Assembly: GCA_024694565.1 (NCBI GenBank)
Contig: JAILJR010000230.1
Coordinates: 18,875-82,874 of the forward strand
Length of the DNA stretch: 64,000 bases
Source: Butyrivibrio sp.
Lineage (GTDB): Bacteria; Bacillota; Clostridia; Lachnospirales; Lachnospiraceae
Reading direction: 5' to 3'
The notes under the pieces were generated by a model, which was not told the DNA's origin, made no database searches, and was given only the letters and a program-made list of their open reading frames with translations. Of this stretch, positions 51,922-61,018 are shown in pieces. The stretch's first letter is position 1; every line of letters starts with the position of its first letter. The position numbers and the translations under genes are program-made.

Positions 51922-52707
51922 ATGAGTATTCTGGACCAGCTTACGGAGCATGCCCTTCTTAGGGTTGACGAGGCAAAAAAAGTCATATCATCGGATGAGA
52001 TAAAAAGGAGAGCGCTTGAGCTTCCCGGGAAAAACCATGAATTTGCAAGGGCGCTGAAAAAGAGCGACATCTCTTTTATATGTGAGTGCAAGAAGGCATC
52101 ACCGTCAAAGGGGCTGATAGCAAAAGAGTTCGATGCAACCGCCATAGCAAAGGAGTATGAGGCAGCGGGTGCAGACTGTATCTCTGTACTTACCGAGCCG
52201 AAGTGGTTCCTTGGGAGCAATGAGTATCTTCTTGGGGTTACAGAAAACGTAAACATACCATGTATAAGGAAGGACTTCACCGTGGACGAATATATGATCT
52301 ACGAAGCCAGAGTCCTTGGCGCCTCAGCAGTTCTTCTTATATGCTCGGTCCTTTCTGACAGCCGGTTGGAGGAGTATCTTGGCATATGCAGGGAGCTTGG
52401 AATGGATGCTCTTGTAGAAGCCCACGACGGGGAAGAGGTTATGAGAGCTCTTAAGGCAGGGGCAGAGATCATAGGTGTCAATAACAGGAACCTCAGGGAT
52501 TTCTCGGTGGATGCCGGAAATGCCATAGGACTTAGAAAGATGATACCCGAAGGGAAAATTTTTGTATCAGAGAGCGGCATAAGTACTGCTGATGATATAA
52601 GAGCGCTCAGGGATGCCGGAGTTGATGCGGTCCTTGTGGGTGAAGCCCTGATGAGAGCTCCTGACAAGAAGAAAAAATTGCAGGAACTAAAGGGGCGGGA
52701 CGTTTGA
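51922..52707 (+). CDS. trpC: Indole-3-glycerol phosphate synthase
   Basis: Closes the indole ring. The 261-residue TIM barrel shows CECKKASPSKGLI (catalytic Lys), CISVLTEPKWFLG, RKDFTVDEYMIYEA, GVNNRNL and VSESGI, all typical. RBS GAGGAGA. Confidence 0.96.
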   Translation: MSILDQLTEHALLRVDEAKKVISSDEIKRRALELPGKNHEFARALKKSDISFICECKKASPSKGLIAKEFDATAIAKEYEAAGADCISVLTEPKWFLGSNEYLLGVTENVNIPCIRKDFTVDEYMIYEARVLGASAVLLICSVLSDSRLEEYLGICRELGMDALVEAHDGEEVMRALKAGAEIIGVNNRNLRDFSVDAGNAIGLRKMIPEGKIFVSESGISTADDIRALRDAGVDAVLVGEALMRAPDKKKKLQELKGRDV

Positions 52708-52736
52708 GATGAGTTTGGCAGAGGTGAAAAAAGACC

Positions 52737-54530
52737 ATGAATAGCGTTATAAAGCTGTGCGGGCTTTCAAAAAGGGAGGATATTCTCCGGGCAAATGAGC
52801 TTAACCCTGAGTTTGTGGGATTTGTTTTTTACCAAAAAAGCAAAAGAAATGTGACTGCTAAAGAAGCGAAAGAGTTCAGACAGGAGCTTAACAAGAGTAT
52901 TAAGGCCGTCGGTGTTTTTGTGGATGAGCCCGTAGCAAATATTGAAAGACTTTTTGAGGAGGGTATCATCGATGTGGCCCAGCTTCACGGAAGCGAGGAT
53001 GAGACCTGCATCGCTGAGCTGAAGAATAAAGGGATTCCCGTAATAAAGGCATTTAATGTTGCAGAAGAGAGCTTTCTTGAAAAGGCTATGAAAAGCAGTG
53101 CTGACTTTGTGATGTTTGATTCCGGAAAGGGATGCGGAAGGACTTTTGATCTGAAGGTGCTTGAAGGATTTGACAGACCATTTTTCATCGCAGGAGGTCT
53201 TGATCCAAAAAATGTCAGACAGATTATAAAGAGCGTGCATCCTTACGGGGTTGATGTAAGCTCGGGAATAGAGACTGGAAAGGCTAAGGATTTTGAGAAA
53301 ATGAAAGAATTTGTTGAAAACGTAAGGCGAGAGGATTATCAGTATGATGGGAATGGGAGATTTGGAAGGCACGGCGGGCAGTTCATTCCCGAGACCCTCA
53401 TGAATGCAGTTATCGAGCTTGAAGAGGCATATCTTAAGTACAGGGATGACACTGATTTTAACAGGGAGCTGACAGAGCTTCTCAATGAGTATGCTGGCAG
53501 GCCAAGCAGGCTGTATTATGCTGAAAAGATGACAAAGGACCTGGGAGGGGCAAAGATATACCTCAAGAGAGAGGATTTAAATCACACGGGCTCACACAAG
53601 ATAAACAATGTGCTTGGGCAGGCGCTTCTTGCCAGGAAGATGGGAAAGAAAAGGCTCATAGCAGAGACGGGAGCAGGCCAGCACGGAGTGGCAACGGCAA
53701 CGGCTGCTGCACTTCTTGGAATGGAATGTGTTGTGTTTATGGGTAAGGAGGACACGGAAAGGCAGGCTCTGAATGTATACAGAATGAGGCTCCTTGGAGC
53801 AGAGGTTATTCCGGTGACAACGGGGACGGCCACGCTGAAGGACGCTGTATCAGAATGTATGAGAGAGTGGACTAAAAGGATAGATGACACTCATTACTGC
53901 CTTGGATCAGTTATGGGTCCGCATCCGTTCCCTACAATTGTCAGGGATTTTCAGGCAGTTATTTCCAGAGAAATAAAGCAGCAGATCATGGAAAAAGAGG
54001 GTAAGCTTCCGGATGCAGTGATCGCGTGTGTCGGAGGTGGAAGCAACGCGATGGGAAGCTTCTATAATTTTATACAGGATGAGAGTGTAAGACTCATAGG
54101 CTGTGAGGCTGCAGGGAGAGGAATAGATACCTTTGAGACTGCTGCGACCGTTAACACCGGTAAGCCGGGAATTTTTCACGGGATGAAGTCATATTTCTGT
54201 CAGGATGAGTATGGACAGATTGCTCCTGTATACAGCATATCCGCGGGACTTGATTATCCTGGGATCGGGCCGGAGCATGCATATCTTCACGACATCGGAA
54301 GGGCAGAATATGTGCCTGTGACGGATGAGGAGGCTGTTGAAGCTTTTGAATACCTCTCAAGAACTGAGGGGATAATCCCGGCCATAGAAAGTGCTCACGC
54401 AGTTGCGTATGCAAGAAAGCTTGCACCCAAAATGGGGAAGGATGAGATAATTGTCATAACGATCTCCGGAAGAGGTGACAAGGACTGCGCCGCGATTGCC
54501 AGATACAGAGGGGAGGATATACATGAGTAA
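52737..54530 (+). CDS. trpFB: Fused phosphoribosylanthranilate isomerase - tryptophan synthase beta (TrpF-TrpB)
   Basis: 597 residues. Residues 1 to about 200 are Trp[43 protein letters not shown] and AGGLDPKNV. From about 206 ([15 protein letters not shown]) it is full-length TrpB with PLP lysine in [22 protein letters not shown] and the phosphate loop GGGSNAMG. The junction reads through without stop or frameshift. Separate trpF and trpB genes are the norm; this fusion delivers both enzymes from one message. The trpA start overlaps its end by eight bases. Confidence 0.95.
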   Translation: MNSVIKLCGLSKREDILRANELNPEFVGFVFYQKSKRNVTAKEAKEFRQELNKSIKAVGVFVDEPVANIERLFEEGIIDVAQLHGSEDETCIAELKNKGIPVIKAFNVAEESFLEKAMKSSADFVMFDSGKGCGRTFDLKVLEGFDRPFFIAGGLDPKNVRQIIKSVHPYGVDVSSGIETGKAKDFEKMKEFVENVRREDYQYDGNGRFGRHGGQFIPETLMNAVIELEEAYLKYRDDTDFNRELTELLNEYAGRPSRLYYAEKMTKDLGGAKIYLKREDLNHTGSHKINNVLGQALLARKMGKKRLIAETGAGQHGVATATAAALLGMECVVFMGKEDTERQALNVYRMRLLGAEVIPVTTGTATLKDAVSECMREWTKRIDDTHYCLGSVMGPHPFPTIVRDFQAVISREIKQQIMEKEGKLPDAVIACVGGGSNAMGSFYNFIQDESVRLIGCEAAGRGIDTFETAATVNTGKPGIFHGMKSYFCQDEYGQIAPVYSISAGLDYPGIGPEHAYLHDIGRAEYVPVTDEEAVEAFEYLSRTEGIIPAIESAHAVAYARKLAPKMGKDEIIVITISGRGDKDCAAIARYRGEDIHE

Positions 54531-55296
54531 GATTAGCGAGGCTTTTAATAATAAGAAGGCATTTATTCCGTTCATAACCTGCGGAGACCCTGATATTGAA
54601 ACGACAAAAAAGATAATAGGAGAGCTTGTAAAAAACGGCGCCGATCTTATTGAGCTCGGGATACCTTTTTCAGACCCTACGGCGGAGGGCCCTGTTATAC
54701 AGAGTGCCAATGTCAGAGCCCTTTCCAAAGGCATCACAACGGATGACATCTTTGAGATGGTGGCCGGAATCCGGTCATCGGTTCCTGTTCCGATGGTGTT
54801 CATGACTTATGCGAATGTTGTATTTTCATATGGTATGGACAGATTCTTTTTAAGATGCAAAGAGACAGGAATGGATGGTATCATACTTCCGGATGTGCCT
54901 TATGAGGAAAAGGCTGATTTTGACAGATCTGCAGCTGCAAACGGTATAGACTTTATTTCTATGGTGGCTCCGACGTCGAAAGAGAGAATACAGAAGATAG
55001 CCGCGGAGGCAAAGGGCTTTATCTATGTAGTATCCAGTCTTGGAGTGACCGGTGTAAGAAAGAGTGTATCAGGAAACATCAGTGATATTGTGAGCAGCAT
55101 CAGAAAAGCCACAGATATTCCGTGTGCCATAGGTTTTGGGATATCAGAGCCAAAGCAGGCGCGGGAGATGGCAGATATTTCAGACGGGGCCATAGTCGGT
55201 TCGGCCATCGTCAGAATAATCGGTGAGTATGGTACGGATGCCCCCTCGCATGTAGGAGAGTTTGTGAAGGCAATGAAGGATGCGCTGTCTGCATGA
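54523..55296 (+). CDS. trpA: Tryptophan synthase alpha subunit
   Basis: Cleaves indole-glycerol phosphate and channels indole to TrpB. From ATG 54523 (GGGAGG upstream; the track's 54475 is too early) 257 residues. Catalytic Glu is in [18 protein letters not shown], Asp in [11 protein letters not shown], and the phosphate loop is GFGISEP and VGSAIV. It ends the operon. Confidence 0.95.
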   Translation: MSKISEAFNNKKAFIPFITCGDPDIETTKKIIGELVKNGADLIELGIPFSDPTAEGPVIQSANVRALSKGITTDDIFEMVAGIRSSVPVPMVFMTYANVVFSYGMDRFFLRCKETGMDGIILPDVPYEEKADFDRSAAANGIDFISMVAPTSKERIQKIAAEAKGFIYVVSSLGVTGVRKSVSGNISDIVSSIRKATDIPCAIGFGISEPKQAREMADISDGAIVGSAIVRIIGEYGTDAPSHVGEFVKAMKDALSA

Positions 55297-55376
55297 TGCC
55301 AAGGAGGATTGGTTTCATATAGCTTTTGTCGGAGCATTATCTTTTGTAATTGATTAAATATGATATAATGTGGTCT

Positions 55377-55410
55377 GGTGCTTGTACACAAGCACCGGAT
55401 TTTTATTTTG
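55377..55410 (+). terminator. Intrinsic terminator after trpA
   Basis: An 8-bp stem GGTGCTTG / CAAGCACC with loop TACA, followed by GGATTTTTATTTT. A TATAAT at 55364-55369 lies just before, so a promoter may overlap the terminator. Confidence 0.8.
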
Positions 55411-55420
55411 GATATATTTT

Positions 55421-55488
55421 GAAAACTTTGGACAGTACTAAGGAATCCGACGCAAACGGTACCCTTTAGGACATTGGATGGAGAGGGA
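55421..55488 (+). promoter_or_regulatory. Hairpin leader element B before the symporter gene
   Basis: CTAAGG (55438-55443) pairs with CCTTTAG (55463-55469) around an inner CCG/CGG stem with a 7-base loop. Its upstream GGACAGT and following GGAGAGG also parallel element A at 35543-35610. Confidence 0.5.
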
Positions 55489-55491
55489 TTT

Positions 55492-56871
55492 ATGAAAGAA
55501 AGAGAAACACTTGGAAGCAGGCTTGGATTTATACTTTTGTCTGCCGGATGCGCAATAGGTATAGGAAATGTATGGCGCTTTCCCTATATGGTCGGTGAGA
55601 ACGGAGGCGGATTGTTTGTTATCGCATATGTGGCATTTCTTCTGCTTCTGGGGGTACCGATAATGACCATGGAATATGCCATGGGACGCGCCAGCAGGCT
55701 GAGCATTCTGCCCGCATACAAAAAGCTTGAGCCAAAGGGGACAAAATGGCACGTTGCAGGATTTTTTGCCATAGCGGGAAACTACATCCTCCTTATGTTT
55801 TACTCCGTGGTGTCGGGATGGATACTGAGATACTTTGTCATTTCCCTTATGGGATACTTTGATGGGAAGGATGCAGACGGTATAAATGCACTGTTCCAGG
55901 AAATGATGGCAAATCCGTTTACTCTCATTCTTTTTATGGGTATCACAATGGCTATAACAATGATTGTAACTTCCATGGGACTGCAGAAGGGTGTTGAATC
56001 GGTGACAAAGACAATGATGATCGCCCTCATTATAATTATGGTATTCCTTGGGGTGAGGTCCCTTACTCTGCCCAACGCTGCTGAGGGAGTGCGGTTTTAT
56101 CTGATGCCAAATGCAGAAAGCATAAAGAAGGTCGGTCTTGGAAACGTATTATACAGCGCTCTCAATCAAAGCTTCTTTACACTGAGTCTTGGAATCGGAA
56201 GCATGGAGATCTTCGGAAGCTATATAGAAAAAGACAAAAGTCTTGTGGGTGAGGCGCTCATTGTTGCGGGACTGGATACCTTTGTTGCAATTGTTGCCGG
56301 GCTGATTACAATACCTGCCTGTTTTGCCTACGGAGTTTCTCCTGACAATGGACCGAGCCTTATATTTCTTACACTTCCGAATATTTTTGCTACCATGCCC
56401 GGCGGAAGGTTCATTGGAAGCCTGTTCTTTTTGTTCATGTATTTTGCAGCTCTTTCAACAATGATAGGCGTATTTGAAAATGATGTCAGCTTTTCGATAG
56501 ATATTTTCGGAAGAGAAAGGAAGAAGGCAGTTATCATAGCAGGCACCATAATTACACTCGGCTCGGTTCCCTGCGCTCTGGGATTTAATGTTCTTAGCTT
56601 TCTCGAACCCCTTAAGCCCGGCAACACTATCATGGATCTTGAGGACTTTCTGGTGAGCAATCTCCTTCTTCCGTTTGGAGCTTTGGTGTGCTGTCTGTTC
56701 TGCACCGGAAGGTATGGCTGGGGATATGAGAATTATCTGAGGGAGGTCAACAGCGGCACCGGAATAAAACTCAGCCGCGGACTTATGTGGTATTTCAGGA
56801 TAGTACTTCCACTGGTGCTTGTATTTCTTGCCGTTTATGGGATAGGAAGCTATTTTGTTAAGAGTAACTGA
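55492..56871 (+). CDS. Neurotransmitter:sodium symporter (NSS) family transporter
   Basis: From ATG 55492 (GAGAGGGA upstream) 459 residues with about 11-12 membrane helices. The N-terminal GSRLGFILLSAGCAIGIGNVWRFPYMVGENGGG is the signature of TM1 with the sodium and substrate site of LeuT-fold transporters. Bacterial members import amino acids with sodium; some (TnaT type) take tryptophan, and the position after the trp operon makes that worth considering, but a terminator separates them. The last 13 codons lie in the first copy of a tandem repeat. Confidence 0.92.
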   Translation: MKERETLGSRLGFILLSAGCAIGIGNVWRFPYMVGENGGGLFVIAYVAFLLLLGVPIMTMEYAMGRASRLSILPAYKKLEPKGTKWHVAGFFAIAGNYILLMFYSVVSGWILRYFVISLMGYFDGKDADGINALFQEMMANPFTLILFMGITMAITMIVTSMGLQKGVESVTKTMMIALIIIMVFLGVRSLTLPNAAEGVRFYLMPNAESIKKVGLGNVLYSALNQSFFTLSLGIGSMEIFGSYIEKDKSLVGEALIVAGLDTFVAIVAGLITIPACFAYGVSPDNGPSLIFLTLPNIFATMPGGRFIGSLFFLFMYFAALSTMIGVFENDVSFSIDIFGRERKKAVIIAGTIITLGSVPCALGFNVLSFLEPLKPGNTIMDLEDFLVSNLLLPFGALVCCLFCTGRYGWGYENYLREVNSGTGIKLSRGLMWYFRIVLPLVLVFLAVYGIGSYFVKSN

Positions 56872-56917
56872 AGACGTTTATGGGATAGGAAGTTATTTTG
56901 TTAAGAGTAACTGAAGA
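56832..56917 (+). repeat. 43-bp tandem duplication at the symporter 3' end
   Basis: CGTTTATGGGATAGGAAG... is present at 56832-56874 and again at 56875-56917 with one C/T difference. The first copy contains the true stop codon, so the second copy is untranslated. Confidence 0.95.
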
Positions 56918-56923
56918 TGGTAA

Positions 56924-56964
56924 AAGAGGGAGCTTTCCGCCGATGCGGGAAGCTCCCTCTTTTT
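56924..56964. terminator. Bidirectional terminator between symporter and tRNA-Ser
   Basis: Stem AGAGGGAGCTTTCCGC / GCGGGAAGCTCCCTCT (one mismatch) with loop CGAT, T-run on the plus strand and TTTT on the minus strand, ending both converging transcripts. Confidence 0.9.
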
Positions 56965-56966
56965 AG

Positions 56967-57053
56967 CGGAGTCGGAGGGATTCGAACCCTCGTGCCCAAA
57001 AAGGACAAACGCATTTCGAGTGCGCCTCATTACGACCACTTTGATACGACTCC
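56967..57053 (-). tRNA. tRNA-Ser (anticodon CGA)
   Basis: Minus strand: acceptor GGAGTCG / CGACTCC, anticodon stem GCGCA / TGCGT with loop CTCGAAA (CGA, reads UCG), a long class II variable arm (TTGTCC...GGGCAC) and T-arm GAGGGTTCGAATCCCTC. The discriminator is G; CCA is not encoded. Confidence 0.95.
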
Positions 57054-57083
57054 AAGCATATTAAATTATCTGAAGCGTTTTTT

Positions 57084-57112
57084 ATTATACTTTTTTAATT
57101 AAGAGGAGTCAA
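57084..57112 (-). promoter_or_regulatory. Promoter of tRNA-Ser
   Basis: Minus strand TTGACT (57112-57107), 17-base spacer, TATAAT (57089-57084), about 30 bases before the tRNA. Confidence 0.85.
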
Positions 57113-57121
57113 CCTGATTAC

Positions 57122-57150
57122 TTGGCATGGACAGCATTATTTTGTATAAT
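57122..57150 (+). promoter_or_regulatory. Promoter of the phosphofructokinase gene
   Basis: TTGGCA (57122-57127), 17-base spacer, TATAAT (57145-57150). It lies back to back with the tRNA-Ser promoter. Confidence 0.8.
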
Positions 57151-57216
57151 TACATGTAGTATGCGTTAGAGAGTGACTATTCAGTATAGTTCAAATTTTA
57201 AAGGAGGCCTTTTCAC

Positions 57217-58290
57217 ATGATGAGAATTGGTATGTTGACTAGCGGTGGTGACTGTCAGGCTTTGAATGCAGCAATGCGCGGAGTTGTTAAGTGTATTGCG
57301 CACAGCGGAGAGGAAGTTGAGTTCTATGGCTTCAAGAATGGCTACAGGGGACTCATTTACGGTGACTTCAGAATGCTCACCTCCAAGGACTTTTCAGGTA
57401 TCCTGACCAAGGGCGGAACTATTCTTGGAAGCTCAAGAACTCCGTTTAAGACTATCAGGGAACCTGACGAGAAGGGACTGGATAAGGTTGAGGCAATGAA
57501 GCAGAATTACCACAAGCTTCAGCTTGACTGCCTGGTTGTGCTTGGAGGCAACGGATCACAGAAGACCGCCAACCTTCTTAGCGAGGAGGGACTTAATGTG
57601 GTTTCCCTTCCGAAGACAATTGACAATGACCTTTGGGGAACAGATATGACCTTTGGTTTCCAGAGTGCAGTGGATGTTGCCACAAACGTTATAGACAATA
57701 TACATACCACAGCGGATTCACATGGCCGTGTATTCATCATCGAAGTAATGGGTCACAAGGTTGGATGGCTGACGCTTAATGCGGGACTTGCAGGCGGTGC
57801 AGACGTTATCCTTATCCCGGAGATTCCTTATGATATTGGCAAGATATGTGATGCCATTGAGCAGAGAGACAAGAGAGGCAGCAGGTTCACTATCATTGCT
57901 GTTGCTGAGGGTGCCATTTCCAAGAAGGATGCCAAGTTAAGCAAGAAGGAATACAAGGAGAAGATGGCAAACTACAGTTATCCTTCCGTATCCTACGAGA
58001 TAGCCGAGGCTATAGAGAAAAAGACAGGACATGAAGTCAGAGTTACTGTTCCCGGACACATGCAGAGAGGCGGAGCTCCTGATCCATACGACAGAGTATT
58101 TGCATCAAGGCTTGGAGCAGAGGCCGGCCAGCTCATTCTCAAAAAGGAGTATGGCTTCATGGTAGCATACAAGAACAGGGAGATTGTGAAGGTTCCTCTT
58201 TCAGAGATAGCAGGAAAGCTCAAATATGTTTCTCCGGATGCAAGCATCATCAAGGAAGCGAAGATGCTTGGCGTATGCTTCGGGGATTAA
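57217..58290 (+). CDS. pfkA: 6-phosphofructokinase
   Basis: Commits fructose 6-phosphate to glycolysis. 357 residues: TSGGDCQALNAAMRG at the N-terminus, LGGNGSQKTA, PKTIDNDLWGTDMTFGF with catalytic Asp, and EVMGHKVGWL. The glycine in GGNGS favours ATP over pyrophosphate, while the lysine of PKTIDND (Gly in E. coli PfkA) is the pattern of the group III / mixed PFK branch. Start ATG 57217 or 57220, RBS AAAGGAGG. Confidence 0.92.
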   Translation: MMRIGMLTSGGDCQALNAAMRGVVKCIAHSGEEVEFYGFKNGYRGLIYGDFRMLTSKDFSGILTKGGTILGSSRTPFKTIREPDEKGLDKVEAMKQNYHKLQLDCLVVLGGNGSQKTANLLSEEGLNVVSLPKTIDNDLWGTDMTFGFQSAVDVATNVIDNIHTTADSHGRVFIIEVMGHKVGWLTLNAGLAGGADVILIPEIPYDIGKICDAIEQRDKRGSRFTIIAVAEGAISKKDAKLSKKEYKEKMANYSYPSVSYEIAEAIEKKTGHEVRVTVPGHMQRGGAPDPYDRVFASRLGAEAGQLILKKEYGFMVAYKNREIVKVPLSEIAGKLKYVSPDASIIKEAKMLGVCFGD

Positions 58291-58319
58291 ATTTTGGTTT
58301 TGTTGGAGTAGTTTTTTAA

Positions 58320-59924
58320 ATGGGCTATGTAGCGCTTTACAGAAAGTTCAGACCGCCGGTCTTTGAGGACGTCAAGGGTCAGGATCACATAATTACAACG
58401 CTCAAAAATCAGATCAAATCAGATAGGGTTGGACATGCTTACCTGTTCTGCGGAACTCGTGGAACAGGTAAGACTTCTGTTGCGAAGATTTTGGCGAAAG
58501 CTGTCAACTGTGTAAGACCTGTGGATGGTAGCCCCTGCGGCGAATGCGAGATGTGCAGGGAGATCGCTGCCGGCAGCAGCATGAATGTCATAGAGATAGA
58601 TGCAGCGTCCAACAACGGCGTTGATAATGTCAGAGAGATCATTGATGAGGTCTCCTATTCACCAGCCAGAGGAAAGAGGAAGGTATATATCATCGACGAG
58701 GTACATATGCTATCTCCCGGTGCTTTTAATGCGCTCTTAAAGACGCTGGAGGAGCCGCCCTCTTATGTAATGTTTATTCTGGCGACGACAGAGGTCAACA
58801 AGATACCAATTACAATCCTTTCCAGATGTCAGAGGTATGATTTCCACAGGATTACAATTGACACTATCGAGGGGAGGCTGAGGCAGGTTGTAGATGCTGA
58901 GGGCATTGATGTTGAGGAAAGAGCACTCAGATATATTGCCAAAACTGCTGACGGCTCAATGAGAGACTCACTGAGCCTTTTGGATCAGTGTATCGCCTTC
59001 AACTACGGAGAGGAACTGACATATGACAAGGTGCTCAGCGTACTCGGTGCTGTGGACACAGAGGTTTTCAGCAGACTTTTTTCCGCTCTTTACTCACAGG
59101 ATGTGAACACGGCTTTAACAATTCTTTCGGATGTTGTGATACAGGGAAGAGAGCTTACACAGTTTGTAAATGATTTTGTCTGGTATTTGCGAAACCTGAT
59201 GCTTGTACAGGCATCGGACCAGATGGAGGATGTTGTTGATATTTCTACCGACAATCTTAAGACACTAAAGGACCTTGCACAGGGGGCGGATACTGATACG
59301 ATCCTTCGCTTTATAAGGATATTTTCAGAGCTGTCATCAAATATCCGCTTTGCGACTCAGAAGAGGATACTCATAGAAATAACTATGATAAAGCTCTGCA
59401 AACCGCAGATGGACAAGGCTGAGGACTCCCTTGAGGACAGGCTGAGGATCCTTGAGGAGCACGATGAAAAAAACAGCAGGATAATCGGAAGCATTCAAAG
59501 CGGGGAAATCGGAGTAATATCTTCTTTTTCCCAGGGGCAGGCACAGAGCGCTGCACCCAGAGAAAAAAAGGTGCTTGACAGGGCGGTTCCTGAGGACATC
59601 AAGAGGTTTGTAAATGACTGGGCAAAGGCGATTGCGAGAATGAACAATCCAATGAAGCTCTATATGCAGAGAGCAAAGCTTAGTCTTGGCAATGATGACA
59701 GACTTCTTCTTGTTTTTGACAACAAGCAGATTGCCGACAAGTATGCGTCGGGAGAATCAGCCGATGAGTTTCAGGACTTTATAGACAGCCTGACAGGTAA
59801 ACATATAGAATATGAGACGAAGTTCATTGAACCCTCGCAGGTTTTTGAAGAGAGCTATGTGAATCTTCAGTCCATAAAGTTTGATATAGTAACAGAAGAT
59901 GACGAAAAGGAGACAGAGGAATAA
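58320..59924 (+). CDS. dnaX: DNA polymerase III subunit gamma/tau
   Basis: Clamp-loader ATPase. 534 residues: FCGTRGTGKTSVAKILAKAVNC (Walker A), zinc cysteines in NCVRPVDGSPCGECEMC, VYIIDEVHMLS (Walker B) and TTEVNKIPITILSRCQ (sensor and arginine finger). It is followed by the tau-type C-terminal region. RBS TTGGAG before ATG 58320. The stop overlaps the next start (TAATG), giving the conserved dnaX-ybaB-recR order. Confidence 0.95.
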   Translation: MGYVALYRKFRPPVFEDVKGQDHIITTLKNQIKSDRVGHAYLFCGTRGTGKTSVAKILAKAVNCVRPVDGSPCGECEMCREIAAGSSMNVIEIDAASNNGVDNVREIIDEVSYSPARGKRKVYIIDEVHMLSPGAFNALLKTLEEPPSYVMFILATTEVNKIPITILSRCQRYDFHRITIDTIEGRLRQVVDAEGIDVEERALRYIAKTADGSMRDSLSLLDQCIAFNYGEELTYDKVLSVLGAVDTEVFSRLFSALYSQDVNTALTILSDVVIQGRELTQFVNDFVWYLRNLMLVQASDQMEDVVDISTDNLKTLKDLAQGADTDTILRFIRIFSELSSNIRFATQKRILIEITMIKLCKPQMDKAEDSLEDRLRILEEHDEKNSRIIGSIQSGEIGVISSFSQGQAQSAAPREKKVLDRAVPEDIKRFVNDWAKAIARMNNPMKLYMQRAKLSLGNDDRLLLVFDNKQIADKYASGESADEFQDFIDSLTGKHIEYETKFIEPSQVFEESYVNLQSIKFDIVTEDDEKETEE

Positions 59925-60271
59925 TGGCAAAGCGTGGAGGCTTTCCCGGAGGTGGAATGCCGGGAAATATGAGTAATCTGATGAAACAGGCTCAGAGAAT
60001 GCAGAGGCAGATGGAGGAAAACCAGAAGGAGCTTGAGACAAAAGAGTTTTCAGCCAAGGCAGGAGGCGGAGCAGTAGAGGCGGTTGTATATGGCAACAAG
60101 ACCCTGAAGGGCATAACAATTTCACCGGATGCAGTAGATCCTGAGGATGTGGAGATGCTGCAGGATCTGATCGTGGCTGCGGTAAATGAAGCTATGAAGC
60201 AGGCTGATGAGGCTGGTGGAGCTATGATGAACTCTCTTACAGGTGGTCTGGGCGGAGGCCTTCCCTTCTGA
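59924..60271 (+). CDS. YbaB/EbfC-family nucleoid-associated protein
   Basis: 115 residues: Gly/Met-rich N-terminus (GGFPGGGMPGNMSNLMKQAQRMQ), then the EbfC DNA-binding dimer fold (ETKEFSAKAGGGAVEAVVYG...ISPDAVDPEDVEMLQDLI). It binds DNA as a tweezer-like dimer. Overlaps both neighbours by one to three bases. Confidence 0.95.
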   Translation: MAKRGGFPGGGMPGNMSNLMKQAQRMQRQMEENQKELETKEFSAKAGGGAVEAVVYGNKTLKGITISPDAVDPEDVEMLQDLIVAAVNEAMKQADEAGGAMMNSLTGGLGGGLPF

Positions 60272-60870
60272 TGGATCTCTACAGCGGACATATTAACAGA
60301 TTGATAGATGAGCTGGCATCGCTTCCGGGAATTGGCGGCAAGTCGGCGCAGAGACTAGCTTTTTACATAATCAATCTCCCCAAGGACCGGGTTAAAAAGC
60401 TGGCTGATTCCATAACAAATGCCCGTGAAAACGTGCATTACTGCAAAGAGTGCTGTACACTGACGGATGATGATATTTGTCCGATCTGCAGCAATACAAG
60501 CCGTGATCACGAGACAATAATGGTGGTAGAGAATGCCAGAGATCTGGCTGCCTATGAAAAAACCGGCAAGTATGAAGGGGTCTATCATGTACTTCACGGT
60601 GCTATTTCACCGATGCTGGGGGTAGGTCCCGGGGACATAAGGCTGACTGAGCTTATGCAGAGACTTCAGGGCAGTAATGTAAAAGAAGTGATAATTGCCA
60701 CAAACTCAAGTCTTGAGGGAGAGACCACGGCAATGTACATCAGCCGGCTGATAAAACCGACGGGAATAAAGGTTACAAGAATAGCAAGCGGAGTTCCTGT
60801 AGGGGGCGATCTGGAATACATTGATGAGGTAACCCTGCTGCGTGCACTTGAGGGAAGAACAGAGCTTTAG
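60271..60870 (+). CDS. recR: Recombination protein RecR
   Basis: Works with RecO and RecF in gap repair. 199 residues: helix-hairpin-helix LPGIGGKSAQRLAFYI, zinc finger CKECCTLTDDDICPIC (residues about 54-70), and a Toprim domain from VVENARDL with GEVTALYI-like GETTAMYISRL. The start overlaps the ybaB stop (TGATG). Confidence 0.96.
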   Translation: MDLYSGHINRLIDELASLPGIGGKSAQRLAFYIINLPKDRVKKLADSITNARENVHYCKECCTLTDDDICPICSNTSRDHETIMVVENARDLAAYEKTGKYEGVYHVLHGAISPMLGVGPGDIRLTELMQRLQGSNVKEVIIATNSSLEGETTAMYISRLIKPTGIKVTRIASGVPVGGDLEYIDEVTLLRALEGRTEL

Positions 60871-60902
60871 ACAGCAAATTTCTGTCTTTTGCCTGCAAGA
60901 AT

Positions 60903-60945
60903 CCTGCGCTTTGCCGGACGGGCATCATGCTTTGAAAGGCGCAGG
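60903..60945 (+). other. Hairpin in the recR-galM spacer
   Basis: CCTGCGC(TTT) pairs with (AAAG)GCGCAGG over a loop of about 25 bases. No T-run follows directly, so it is a weak terminator candidate at best. Confidence 0.35.
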
Positions 60946-61018
60946 TTCATAAGATTTCTGTATTTTTGAGGAAGAACGATAATCTCAATTTATGAGTCAA
61001 TATAAAGGAGGAACCAGG

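Noticed and set aside
56875-56917. Extension of the symporter through the second repeat copy
   Set aside because: The first copy contains an in-frame TGA, so the second copy is not translated.
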